Positions 23,461 through 35,292 of a stretch of DNA of 35,292 nucleotides are shown one piece after another; position 1 is the first letter of the stretch, and each line of letters begins with the position of its first letter. Position numbers and translations under genes: made by a program. The notes under the pieces are model-generated. The model did not search any database and was not told the DNA's origin. It saw only the letters and a list, made by a program, of their open reading frames with translations. Where the stretch lies: assembly GCA_965224205.1 (NCBI GenBank), contig CBDCYN010000035.1, positions 1 through 35,292 of the forward strand, in the 5' to 3' direction. Source of the DNA: CBDCYN01 sp965224205 (GTDB lineage Bacteria; Planctomycetota; Phycisphaerae; Phycisphaerales; Phycisphaeraceae).

Positions 23461-24068
23461 AGACGTAACCTGAAAACTCTCCTCTTACGCGATCCCTGCA
23501 CGATGAGCCCCTCTGTCCGTGGGTCCTCATCATAACTCGACGATGCTGTGAGGGAAAAAGATTCAGTCGAGTCGTTCCCTATCCCTTGACCCGCGGGCGC
23601 TGTGTGGACCTCCCTTTGTGATTTTCACTACGTCTTGCATCCCTCCCTGGAGCCAAGAGGAGGTGAAGATCAGAAGGACGGGGTGAAGATCAAAACAATC
23701 TCAAATTTTCATCTCTTCCAGATCAAGGTCAAGGGTTTCAGATCACTCCCCCAAATCACTGAAAATGTAGGCAAAATCGAGTTAGGGTGTTACCCCTACC
23801 TGTTTCACAAATCTATCAGGCGATCAGTACGCTAGATCAGCTACCATAATAGGTTGTCAGAAATCCAGGCAAGCCCTACTTCGACCGGTTTGTCTCTGTC
23901 CGGTCAGCTCCTGAATCGGCTATGATATAGATTTCTCAAGTCGACCCGTTAGGGATGGACAGTTTACCATCGGCGGTCGATAAACCAGTGGCGGCACGGG
24001 AGTGATTCGTTATCGGATGGACCCCGTCCCTCAAACGTACAGACGATCGATAACACGATAGGACGGAA
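23461..24068. other. Long non-coding region between divergent sppA-like gene and secA
   Basis: No credible gene is seen in this 600-bp divergent region. It contains the short direct repeat GGTGAAGATCA (two copies near 23660 and 23682), a GATCAG pair near 23822-23838, and A+T-rich sequence. TATGAT at 23921-23926 is a -10 candidate for secA without a clear -35. A GTTTA/TAAAC inverted repeat lies near 23961-23984. The secA ribosome binding site, AGGACGGA, is at 24060-24067. Confidence 0.45.
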
Positions 24069-28082
<4,014 letters not shown>

Positions 28083-28455
28083 CTGCCGTTGTTTGAACCC
28101 CTATTCCCACCTCAACGATAGCAGCCTTGGCATGGGGGATGGCCATTAAAATAAGTATAAGCAATGTTATTTTAATTGTTTACTGTCGACTAAGAGAAGG
28201 GGCAGGGCCCGCTGAGCTTCCGGTAACCTTCGCCGCCGAGATCGATCCTGCCACCGCTGAAAAATACTTCAAGTCTCCAAACATCAATAGGCGATATTTG
28301 GCCATACAGAAGGTCACCAATTGTAGATAGGGGGACCCTCCGAAAGGCAGCCCGGATTGATGTGACGTCTTCTAGTTTTTGAAGAGAAGCGGTCTTACGG
28401 ACCTATTGATCCGATCGTTCATCCTATTAGTCATTGAAGCAAAGGCGCATCGATC
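28083..28455. other. Non-coding region between secA and flgM
   Basis: No gene is supported. A strongly A+T-rich block at about 28145-28185 could hold a promoter for flgM, but I cannot assign -35/-10 boxes with confidence. No clear terminator for secA was found. Confidence 0.4.
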
Positions 28456-28731
28456 ATGAATCCAATCTCACCACTCGGCCGACCCAGCCCCGCAGGGATC
28501 AATCCCGTCGATCGTCCCTCGCCTCAAGAGGCATCGACCAGATCCGCAGCCCGGAAAAGCGACCGGGTCGAATTTTCTGACGCCGCCCGTTTGCTTAGCC
28601 GCTTGGCCCAATTGCCAGACGTACGACAGGACCTCGTCGATCACGTGCGCAGCCAGATCGCGTCGGGCACGTACGAGACTCCTGAGAAGATCGATGCCGT
28701 CGTCCGGTCACTTTCTGAAGAGCTAGCCTAG
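28456..28731 (+). CDS. flgM: FlgM-like anti-sigma factor of flagellar regulation
   Basis: A 91-residue protein whose C-terminal 55 residues fit the FlgM family: SDRVEFSDAARLLSRL, then a PDVRQDLVDHVRSQI segment, a GTYETPEKIDAVV segment and a final SLSEEL. The N-terminal 35 residues are Pro/Ser-rich and probably disordered, as is usual in FlgM. FlgM holds the flagellar sigma factor FliA inactive until the hook-basal body is finished and FlgM is exported. No other flagellar gene is in the window, so it is an orphan here. AAGG lies 11 bases before the ATG. Confidence 0.8.
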   Translation: MNPISPLGRPSPAGINPVDRPSPQEASTRSAARKSDRVEFSDAARLLSRLAQLPDVRQDLVDHVRSQIASGTYETPEKIDAVVRSLSEELA

Positions 28732-29100
28732 ATTATGCGATCTCTCTCTCTTATGCTTGTGTGCAGGCGAGTACTTATATGTCGGCAAGCAGTCCCTCCT
28801 TATCCGTCCTTGCCGCACGCCGCTCATTGCATTACACACTCATAGTCTCCGTATTGAAAGAGGATTAGAGACTCGTGGCACCCGTCGCCGATGCGGGATT
28901 CGATGCGCGATGTGTATCATGCGGTGGCAGATGGGCCGATTTCGCAAAAAAGAGAGGGATTTGAAATGCTTTCATCCAAGGCATAAGATATATTTGGCTT
29001 AACGTCGCATTTCTTTCAGTGGTAGCATAACCGGGGCTTCATATTGTCCTAGCTACAGTAGATAAGTTTGTTGTTATATTCGTTAACGGGTAGTAAACGG
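28732..29100. other. Non-coding region between flgM and lpxI
   Basis: No credible gene. A small imperfect hairpin around TGAAA/TTTCA with flanking GGA/TCC lies at 28957-28977, followed by A+T-rich sequence that may carry the lpxI promoter. Confidence 0.4.
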
Positions 29101-29988
29101 ATGAGCCGAGTATATCAGCCCCTGGAGGGGGTGACGAGGCCGATTCTCACGGTCGATGGTCAGTCGCCGGTGGGTTTGATCGCCGGCCAGGGTCGGCTGC
29201 CGTTTCTGGTAGCCCAGGGGATCCGCACCAGCGGGCGCCGCGTCGCTTGCGTGGGGCTGACAGGCCAATTCGTGCGGGAGCTGCCGCGGGTGTGTGACGA
29301 TTTCGCTCAGGCCGGGGTGATCCGTCTGGGGCGGTGGATCCAGCTGCTTCGACGCTGGGGAGTGACCGAAGCGGTGATGATCGGCCGGGTCCGCAAAGCG
29401 CGGATGTATGAACCATTCCGCCTGCTGCGGCAGCTGCCCGATTGGCGGGCGGCGCGATTGTGGTACCGTATCCTGCGTCACGACAAACGCAACGCGGCCC
29501 TGCTGGGAGCGGTCGCCGATGAACTAGCGGAAGCGGGCATTACCTTGGTCGATTCCACACATTACATCCGTGACTACCTCGCCGCCAACGGGGTCTTGAC
29601 TACGCACCAGCCGTCGCCTTCTATCGAGGCCGATATCGAGTTCGGCTGGCCGATCGTCCGCGGTATGGCCGGGTTAGACGTGGGCCAGGCCATCGCGGTC
29701 AAAGAACGAGAAGTGATCGCCGTTGAAGCGATCGAGGGCACCGACGCGATGATCCGCCGCACCGGCCAGCTTTGCCCCTCAGGGGGTTGGACTCTGATTA
29801 AGGCCGCTAGCCCCACCCAGGATATGCGGTTCGACGTGCCCACGATTGGCCCCAAGACGATTGAGAATCTCCACCACTGCGGCGGACGGTGTCTCGTAGT
29901 CGAGACCGACAAGGTGATCCTCGCCGACAAACTCCAGATGTTAACACTTGCCGACCGACTGGGCGTGGCGATCGTCGGACGCAGTTGA
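29101..29988 (+). CDS. lpxI: UDP-2,3-diacylglucosamine pyrophosphatase LpxI
   Basis: A 295-residue protein of the LpxI (DUF1009) family, which hydrolyses UDP-2,3-diacylglucosamine to lipid X, the fourth step of lipid A synthesis, at the inner face of the inner membrane. The N-terminal domain has GLIAGQGRLPFLVA; the C-terminal catalytic domain has AVEAIEGTDAMIRRTG, and then a QDMRFDVPTIGPKTIE segment, all family hallmarks. The frame is open from a TTG at 29068, but the ATG at 29101 gives a normal length; the ribosome binding site is poor either way. It implies lipid A and an outer membrane. It converges with gatA. Confidence 0.93.
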   Translation: MSRVYQPLEGVTRPILTVDGQSPVGLIAGQGRLPFLVAQGIRTSGRRVACVGLTGQFVRELPRVCDDFAQAGVIRLGRWIQLLRRWGVTEAVMIGRVRKARMYEPFRLLRQLPDWRAARLWYRILRHDKRNAALLGAVADELAEAGITLVDSTHYIRDYLAANGVLTTHQPSPSIEADIEFGWPIVRGMAGLDVGQAIAVKEREVIAVEAIEGTDAMIRRTGQLCPSGGWTLIKAASPTQDMRFDVPTIGPKTIENLHHCGGRCLVVETDKVILADKLQMLTLADRLGVAIVGRS

Positions 29989-30069
29989 TTATCACATCGG
30001 ATTGCGTCATGGATGTACCGCAGCGAACCGCGACCATTCGGCCACAGCATCGACCGACCCCTCCTATCA

Positions 30070-31554
30070 TCACAACTGCGGTCGAGCCTTGAAATACGAC
30101 GTGGCCGCCTCAAAAACCCTCGCGATCCGTAGCAGCTTCGCTTCTTCAAACACCGGGCCCAGCAGCTGGATCCCTACCGGCAGGTTCCGCGTCTGCCCCG
30201 AAGCGTCCGTGACCGAAGCCAACCCCGCGGGCAGGCTGATCCCGGGGATCCCCGCGAGGTTCGCGTTGACGGTGTACACGTCGTTGAGGTACATCGCCAG
30301 CGGGTCGTCGACCTTGTCACCGATTTTGAACGCCGGTCCGGTGGTCGTGGGGCACAGGATCGCGTCGCAGGCCTCAAACGCCTGGTCGAAATCGCGTTTA
30401 ATCAGCCGTCGCACCTTCAGGGCTCGCAGATAATACGCGTCGTAATACCCGCTCGATAGGGCGTAGGTGCCCAGCATGATCCGCCGCTTGACCTCGTCTC
30501 CGAATCCCTCAGCTCGCGACCGGCTGTAGAGGTCGACCAGGTCCTGGGCGTGTTCGGTGCGGTGGCCGTAACGCACACCGTCGTACCGGGCGAGGTTGCT
30601 CGACGCCTCGGCCGTGGCCACGATGTAGTACGTCGGGATCCCGTACTCGGTGTGGGGCAGGTCGACCTCGACGATCTGAGCCCCTGCCTTTTTGTAGACC
30701 TCGATCGCCTCGTCCACCGCCCGCGCCGCGGCGGGGTCGTTCGCGTCTGACAGGTATTGCTTGGCAATCCCCAGCCGATAGGACGACGGGGCGTGGTCGA
30801 CCTGAGATAGATCCTCCGGCACCGGCACATCGGCGCAGGTCGAGTCCAACAGGTCACCGCCGCTGATGACTTGTAGCAGCAGGGCCGCGTCGGCGACGGT
30901 GTGCGTCATCGGGCCGATCTGGTCAAGGCTCGACGCAAACGCGACTAACCCCCATCGGCTGATCCGGCCGTACGTCGGCTTCATCCCCACGACCCCGCAA
31001 AACGCGGCGGGCTGGCGGATCGACCCGCCGGTGTCCGAACCCAGCGCCGCGACGCACAGATCAGCCGCGACCGCCGCCGCCGAACCCCCGGACGACCCGC
31101 CCGGCACGCGGCCGGTATCCCACGGGTTGTACGTGACCCCAAAAGCCGAGTTCTCGCACGACGACCCCATCGCGAACTCGTCGAGCACGGTCTTGCCCAA
31201 AACAATCGCCCCAGCGGCTTCGAGCTTGGCCACAGCGGTGGCGGTATACGGGGCGTGGAAGTTCTCGAGGATCTTCGAAGAGCACGTGGTCACCCCGTAC
31301 GCGGTGCACATGTTGTCCTTGATCGCCACGGGCACCCCTGCCAGCGGGCCGGTGATCTTCCCATCATCGACCGCGGCGGCGCGTTGCAACGCCCGGTCGG
31401 CGTAGGTCTCGTGATACGCGTGCAGGGACGGGTTAAGCTGATCGATCCGCTCGAGGTATGCCCGGGTCACGTCGGTGGCGGATAACGATCGCTCCGCGAT
31501 CGCGTCGCGCAGGCCGGTGAGTGTGGCTTCGGTCAGGTTCAACGTCGTGGTCAT
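30070..31554 (-). CDS. gatA: Glutamyl-tRNA(Gln)/aspartyl-tRNA(Asn) amidotransferase subunit A
   Basis: A 494-residue amidase-signature enzyme that frees ammonia from glutamine for GatB to amidate misacylated Glu-tRNA(Gln) or Asp-tRNA(Asn). The Ser-cisSer-Lys triad is K79 (VAIKDN), S154 (PGGSSGGSAA) and S178 (GSDTGGSIRQPAAFCG), the same numbering as in well-studied GatA proteins. It lies 66 bp after gatC on the same strand, in the usual gatC-gatA order; gatB is not in the window. The ribosome binding site is weak, so coupling to gatC expression is likely. Confidence 0.97.
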   Translation of the reverse strand: MTTTLNLTEATLTGLRDAIAERSLSATDVTRAYLERIDQLNPSLHAYHETYADRALQRAAAVDDGKITGPLAGVPVAIKDNMCTAYGVTTCSSKILENFHAPYTATAVAKLEAAGAIVLGKTVLDEFAMGSSCENSAFGVTYNPWDTGRVPGGSSGGSAAAVAADLCVAALGSDTGGSIRQPAAFCGVVGMKPTYGRISRWGLVAFASSLDQIGPMTHTVADAALLLQVISGGDLLDSTCADVPVPEDLSQVDHAPSSYRLGIAKQYLSDANDPAAARAVDEAIEVYKKAGAQIVEVDLPHTEYGIPTYYIVATAEASSNLARYDGVRYGHRTEHAQDLVDLYSRSRAEGFGDEVKRRIMLGTYALSSGYYDAYYLRALKVRRLIKRDFDQAFEACDAILCPTTTGPAFKIGDKVDDPLAMYLNDVYTVNANLAGIPGISLPAGLASVTDASGQTRNLPVGIQLLGPVFEEAKLLRIARVFEAATSYFKARPQL

Positions 31555-31620
31555 GGTGCGTCGTCCGGTTTCTGCCCTCGTTAAGAACTACGACTGATTC
31601 CCGTTCATCGCGTCGCTAGG

Positions 31621-31929
31621 TTACGCCCCCGACCCATCGCCCAGGACCTTGGGCACCTTGAAAAATGGTTTCTCCGCGTCGGGCGCGTTAGCCAATACGG
31701 TTTCGATCTCGATCCCTTCGGTGGGTTCGTCTTGACGTAACACGTCGGTGAGGTCGACGGCGTGGGCCATGGGCTCGATGTTGCTGACGTCTAGCTCATT
31801 GAGCTTGGAGACGTAGCCGAGGATGGCTGAAAGCTGTTGGGCGAAATGGTGGACCTGCTCGTCGGTGAGCCTCAGGCGGCTGAGCTTGGCGACGTGGCGT
31901 ACTTCATCATCGGTGAGTCTGTGGGTCAT
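31621..31929 (-). CDS. gatC: Amidotransferase subunit C
   Basis: A 102-residue protein that wraps around the GatA-GatB interface and stabilises the complex. It begins with LTDDEVRHVAKLSRL and continues with FAQQLSAILGYVSKLNELD, then ends with a VPKVLG-type tail, the standard GatC pattern. GAGGA lies eight bases before the ATG. First gene of the gatCA unit and divergent from def. Confidence 0.95.
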   Translation of the reverse strand: MTHRLTDDEVRHVAKLSRLRLTDEQVHHFAQQLSAILGYVSKLNELDVSNIEPMAHAVDLTDVLRQDEPTEGIEIETVLANAPDAEKPFFKVPKVLGDGSGA

Positions 31930-32099
31930 GGGCTGTCCTCAGGGGTTAACGCCCCATAGAGTAGCGGTTCCGCCCGGTTTTCCCAAGAGTCGATCTGCGG
32001 TGGGGCCGCGGGGTAACGAGGGGTTGGGCCCACCGCCCTGGTCGTCACGTGGATCCCCGCAGCCTTGTGAGGAAACTGGCCGCAGCCTAAGATTCGCCC

Positions 32100-32612
32100 A
32101 TGGCATTGCAAGTCGATGAACTGAGCCTCGTGCTCTACCCCGATCCGGTGTTGCGTCTCAAGACCCAGCGGGTCGAGTCGGTCACCGATGAGGTCCGCCG
32201 GGTGGCGCATCGCATGATCCAGATCATGCACGAGGCCCCGGGAGTCGGGTTAGCGGCCCCGCAGGTCGGGCTTAACTGGCGTATGTTCGTCGCCAACCCG
32301 ACCGGTGAGCCGGAAAACGACCGGGTGTTTATCAACCCCGTGTTAAGCCACCCCAGTCGGGCCCAAGAAGAATACGAGGAGGGCTGCCTGAGCCTGCCCA
32401 ACATTACCGCCCCGATCCGCCGGCCCAAGGGCATCACGATCGAGGCGTTAGACCTCGCGGGCCAACCCTTCGAGCTTACGAGTGAAGACCTGCCCGCACG
32501 TGTCTGGCAGCACGAGTTCGACCATCTCGAGGGCGTGCTGATCCTCGACCGGATGACCGAGATTGACAAGCTCTCCAACCGGCAGGCGATCCGGGATCTG
32601 GAACGGGGTTGA
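32100..32612 (+). CDS. def: Peptide deformylase
   Basis: A 170-residue metalloenzyme that removes the N-formyl group from nascent proteins. The three defining motifs are GVGLAAPQVG (Q55), EEGCLSLP (metal ligand C96) and QHEFDHLEG (metal ligands H138 and H142, catalytic E139). Length is normal. Its stop codon lies inside the loop of the terminator that follows, so the gene is monocistronic. It diverges from gatC across 170 bp. Confidence 0.97.
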   Translation: MALQVDELSLVLYPDPVLRLKTQRVESVTDEVRRVAHRMIQIMHEAPGVGLAAPQVGLNWRMFVANPTGEPENDRVFINPVLSHPSRAQEEYEEGCLSLPNITAPIRRPKGITIEALDLAGQPFELTSEDLPARVWQHEFDHLEGVLILDRMTEIDKLSNRQAIRDLERG

Positions 32613-32635
32613 TCGCTAAGCCCCGTTGTTTTTTT
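32602..32635 (+). terminator. Rho-independent terminator of def
   Basis: AACGGGG (32602-32608) pairs with CCCCGTT (32621-32627) and is followed by a run of seven T residues to 32635. The stem begins in the last codons of def. Confidence 0.9.
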
Positions 32636-32868
32636 AGTCCAGCGGCATCGTCGTCCAAGACTGTTCGCTCTCACGATACCTGTGTCTATACAGAGCCTGT
32701 TGGGGGCGATGGGGCGGGGGTGAGGCTACTTTGGGCCCCGAAGATGTACTTGTCGTGTACACGAATCGTACGGTAATTGAATCCCAAATAGACGTATAAT
32801 CGTCGTTGTGATCCTGTTTTCATATTGGCGGCAGGGTCCATGAACGGTTCGTCTTGAAAGGACGCATG

Positions 32869-33996
32869 ATGCATCGGCAACGATTTCGACCCCTTATCCA
32901 AGTTGTTTTTGCTCTGTGTGGAGCGTGTATTCTTTGGAGTATTTCACCGTCCGCTCTAGCCGCCAACCCGTTCCCGCGCGACTGGTTCTGGGGGGATGAA
33001 CCTCAGCGTGTTCTTCAGGACCAGCTGATCGGCAAGCCGGCCCCGAGTTTGCAGGTCTCCAACTGGATCAACGGGGCCCGCCCCCAGCAACGTCTCAAAG
33101 GCAAGATTGTCGTGGTTGATTTCTGGGCTACGTGGTGCGGGCCGTGTATTGCCAGCATCCCGCACAACAAAGAGCTGTACCAGAAGTACAAGGACCAGGG
33201 CGTGGAGGTGATCGGCGTCTGTGGCTCGGCGAGCGGTCAAGAGAAAATGCCTCAGGTCGTGCGTTCGCAGGGTATCCAGTACCCCACCGCCCGGGATACG
33301 TCGTTGAAATCCGCCAAGGCGTGGCGGGTGATGTGGTGGCCGACGTACGGTGTGATCGACCGCCAAGGCGTGCTGAGGGCATTAGGGCTGAAGCCGAATT
33401 ACGTCGAGCAGGTGGTCCAACAAATCCTCAAGGAGCAGCCGCCCCAACAAACCCCAAAGGCCAAGCGGAGCCGGGGTCGACAAGCGGAAGTTCAAGAAAA
33501 AGCGCCCCCGGTCCCGGCGGCATGGCTCGAGGGCGATGCCGCCAAGCGCCAACGCCTGGCGGGCCTGCACGGAGCCGCGGAAGCCCCGGATTTAAAAGTT
33601 CACCAGTGGCTCAACAGCAGGCCGCGATGGATTAAGGACCTCAAGGGAAAGGTCGTCCTGATCGATTTCTGGGCCACTTGGTGCGGCCCGTGCATCGAGT
33701 CTATCCCGAAAATGAACCACCTGTGGCAACAGTACCAAGACCAAGGCTTGGTCGTGATCGGGGTCTGCGCCACCGAAGGTGGCGATAAGATGGCATCGAT
33801 CGTGCGTGATCATAAGATCCGCTACCCGGTCGCCGTCGACCTCAACGGGCAGTCCGGCAAGGACTACCAAGTCGACGGCCTGCCCGACTATTACCTGATC
33901 GACCGCGTCGGACGACTGCGTGTCGCCGATTGCGATAATGGATCGATCGAACAGGCCATCCAATTTCTTCTCGAAGAAAACCCCGGTAACCCGTAA
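32869..33996 (+). CDS. Exported protein with two thioredoxin-fold (TlpA/ResA-like) domains
   Basis: A 375-residue protein with a signal peptide (hydrophobic core about residues 9-26, ALA cleavage site near 31) and two TlpA-like thioredoxin domains, each with a WCGPC active site: C90/C93 and C272/C275. The domains are joined by a basic, Pro/Gln-rich linker of about 50 residues. Both copies share a VVDFWATWCGPCI/VLIDFWATWCGPCI strand-turn-helix, so they arose by duplication but have diverged. A periplasmic thiol-disulphide reductase, perhaps for cytochrome c maturation or envelope protein repair, is likely. The ATG at 32869 has AAAGGA six bases upstream; ATG 32866 and TTG 32854 are less well placed. 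Confidence 0.88.
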   Translation: MHRQRFRPLIQVVFALCGACILWSISPSALAANPFPRDWFWGDEPQRVLQDQLIGKPAPSLQVSNWINGARPQQRLKGKIVVVDFWATWCGPCIASIPHNKELYQKYKDQGVEVIGVCGSASGQEKMPQVVRSQGIQYPTARDTSLKSAKAWRVMWWPTYGVIDRQGVLRALGLKPNYVEQVVQQILKEQPPQQTPKAKRSRGRQAEVQEKAPPVPAAWLEGDAAKRQRLAGLHGAAEAPDLKVHQWLNSRPRWIKDLKGKVVLIDFWATWCGPCIESIPKMNHLWQQYQDQGLVVIGVCATEGGDKMASIVRDHKIRYPVAVDLNGQSGKDYQVDGLPDYYLIDRVGRLRVADCDNGSIEQAIQFLLEENPGNP

Positions 33997-34110
33997 GAGC
34001 CTCACGGGTGCCGATCATGCCCCTAGGGTTTTGGGCTGGTCCGGCGTATTTTTTTGATTGAAGACCTGCTTTCAGCGGTGGCGTTCTCAGGGGATAGAAA
34101 AATATACACT

Positions 34111-34353
34111 ATGTGGCGACGACTAGGATTTGAACTGTTATGGGCCGGGGTGTTCCTGGTGACGCCTCTGCTTTTCATTGTTTGTCTCGAGTTGGGGGTC
34201 ACCCATTCACCGCGTACGGTCTGGCAGAGGCTGTTGGAACCAGAAGATATCTGTTCCTATGGCTGGTGCATGGTCCTGCCGGTGGTCGTCTACCTATCAA
34301 CGATGGTCAGCCGCCTGGCCCGCTGGATCGACCAGTCCTGGATGAAATGGTAA
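34111..34353 (+). CDS. Small two-helix membrane protein, unknown function
   Basis: An 80-residue protein with two hydrophobic segments (about residues 8-28 and 53-70) separated by a polar loop and ending in a WIDQSWMKW tail. The ATG at 34111 follows an AGGGG that is rather far away; a TTG at 34054 is an alternative start. It lies 114 bp after the thioredoxin-fold gene on the same strand. The membrane-protein composition supports a real gene, but I recognise no family. Confidence 0.5.
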   Translation: MWRRLGFELLWAGVFLVTPLLFIVCLELGVTHSPRTVWQRLLEPEDICSYGWCMVLPVVVYLSTMVSRLARWIDQSWMKW

Positions 34354-34447
34354 ACAAGCCAAACACCACTGGCTGCTTGCCAGCCGGTGCAGAGACCAAA
34401 CACCTCGGGTACTCGCGCACTGGCGGCTTTTTGATCAGGGACAAGAC

Positions 34448-35107
34448 CTACTGAGCGGGGAGGACGGATGGATCGCCCACAGGCCTGGCCGGCACCCCCA
34501 CGACGGTCAGCCCGTCGGCCACATCGCTCACCACGGCGGCGCCGACCCCGACGGTGCAGCGGTCCCCGATCGTCGTGCCCGACCTCACGGAGGCGCCGAG
34601 CCCGATCAGCGTTCGTGTCCCTACCACCGCAAGGGCGCCCACCGCCGCGTTCGGGCCCACGTGGGCGTAGTCCCCGATTACCGTGTCGTGCTCCACGATC
34701 GCCCCGGTATTGACGATCGCCCCGTGTCCGACCCCCGCGCGGCTATGGACCACGGCCTGGGGCGCGATAAAGACCCCGCGGCCTAGCTGGGCAGAGGGGC
34801 TCACCCACGCGGTCGGGTGAACCACCGTCGCCAAAGATCGCCCCTGACTTTCAAGTTGATCTCCCAGCCGATGGCGTGTGGGGTTATCGCCGACCGCGAT
34901 CACTACCTCTACTTCCGCTTCGTGTCCTCCCATTGAATCCGGGGCCGACACCGGCCAATCCAGGACGCGGTGGGTCCGGGCGTCGTCGTCGATGAACCCG
35001 ACCACCCGCCACCCCGCCGCGGCCGCGGCCTCGGCGACGACGACGCCGTGCCCACCGGCGCCGTAGACGAGCAGCGATCGTTGGCCACCTAACACAGCGT
35101 CACTCAC
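34448..35107 (-). CDS. NeuD/PglD-type sugar O- or N-acetyltransferase with left-handed beta-helix
   Basis: A 219-residue protein. The N-terminal domain opens with LLVYGAGGHGVVVAE, a Rossmann-like nucleotide-sugar pocket typical of the NeuD/PglD family, and the C-terminal half is made of hexapeptide repeats (for example GVFIAPQAVVHSRAGVGHG) that form the left-handed beta-helix holding acetyl-CoA. H137-type catalytic histidines fall in the VEHDTVIGDYAHVGP segment. Such enzymes acetylate sugars for cell-surface glycans or protein glycosylation. The GTG at 35107 has GGAGG eight bases upstream and overlaps the stop of the preceding gene by eight bases, so translation is probably coupled. The longer open frame to 35218 is not needed. 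Confidence 0.85.
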   Translation of the reverse strand: MSDAVLGGQRSLLVYGAGGHGVVVAEAAAAAGWRVVGFIDDDARTHRVLDWPVSAPDSMGGHEAEVEVVIAVGDNPTRHRLGDQLESQGRSLATVVHPTAWVSPSAQLGRGVFIAPQAVVHSRAGVGHGAIVNTGAIVEHDTVIGDYAHVGPNAAVGALAVVGTRTLIGLGASVRSGTTIGDRCTVGVGAAVVSDVADGLTVVGVPARPVGDPSVLPAQ

Positions 35108-35292
35108 CGGCGGTGCCTCCTCCCGTGGTGTTGGCGAGGTTCGGATCATCGGCCTGCCTAGGTGGTGTGCGGTACTTCTCCCCGGTCGCCAGGTCCCAGG
35201 CCGGTTGTTGGGGAGCAATCGGCACGTCGCGATACTCGCTGCGGCACCGGTAGCACACCAGGCACCGGCCGACCGCGAACCAGACCACCGCA
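35100..35292 (-). CDS. Partial gene for a cysteine-containing protein, truncated by the window edge
   Basis: The frame runs from the right edge of the window to a TGA at 35100-35102. About 64 C-terminal residues are visible. They contain RCLVCYRCRSEYRD, a C-x2-C-x2-C cluster suggesting half of a zinc ribbon or iron-binding site, and a Gly/Thr-rich end. A GTG lies at 35288, but the true start is probably outside the window. It overlaps the acetyltransferase gene by eight bases, so the two form an operon. Confidence 0.55.
   Translation of the reverse strand, partial: AVVWFAVGRCLVCYRCRSEYRDVPIAPQQPAWDLATGEKYRTPPRQADDPNLANTTGGGTAGE

Noticed and set aside
23602..23835. A 77-codon plus-strand frame in the secA upstream region
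   Set aside because: No family resemblance, no ribosome binding site, and composition unlike neighbouring genes.
28127..28330. A 67-codon frame between secA and flgM
   Set aside because: It lacks a convincing start, ribosome binding site and recognisable sequence; the region is A+T-rich like a promoter.
28757..29002. An 81-codon frame between flgM and lpxI
   Set aside because: Cysteine/arginine-rich random-looking sequence with no start signals.

Overview
The window looks like a chromosomal segment of a planctomycete, most likely of the class Phycisphaerae. This rests on a very large surface protein with the planctomycete-type LEPR-XLL motif, an oversized SecA, lipid A synthesis (LpxI), a zinc-ribbon/von Willebrand-like membrane protein and moderately high G+C with many bacterial housekeeping genes in short, frequently switching transcription units. 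I see no rRNA, tRNA, CRISPR array, insertion sequence or integrase. The placement is inferred from protein features, not from a marker-gene tree.

Region 1 (1-7.7 kb, + strand) holds exported proteins: a 1669-residue protein with a cyclophilin domain, four Ig/cadherin-like domains, two CARDB-like domains and a tandem array of 132-bp repeats; then a secreted beta-sandwich-like protein; a helical lipoprotein; and a small membrane-anchored protein.

Region 2 (7.7-17.2 kb, + strand) is the most interesting part. Five consecutive genes encode an Old Yellow Enzyme-type flavin reductase, a membrane-anchored di-haem cytochrome c of RoxA-like type, a plant-like fatty-acid alpha-dioxygenase fused to a four-helix membrane domain, a cytochrome P450, and a multi-spanning membrane protein with a patatin lipase domain. 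Together they suggest an oxylipin-type pathway: the lipase frees a fatty acid, the alpha-dioxygenase makes a 2-hydroperoxide, and the P450, cytochrome and flavin reductase process the product. A strong hairpin and a second stem-loop with complementary loop sequence precede the first gene.

Region 3 (17.2-23.5 kb) mixes strands: a two-helix small protein translationally coupled to an SGNH-hydrolase-like protein that lacks the catalytic serine, pdxJ (vitamin B6), then rpmA and obg on the + strand separated by a possible structured leader, then a zinc-ribbon membrane protein and an SppA-type lipoprotein peptidase on the - strand.

Region 4 (23.5-35.3 kb) holds secA with an expanded helical wing domain, flgM, lpxI, gatCA (- strand), def, a double thioredoxin-fold exported protein, a small membrane protein, and a NeuD-type acetyltransferase overlapping a gene that runs off the window end. 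These are mostly core functions: protein export and processing, translation, envelope synthesis and flagellar control.
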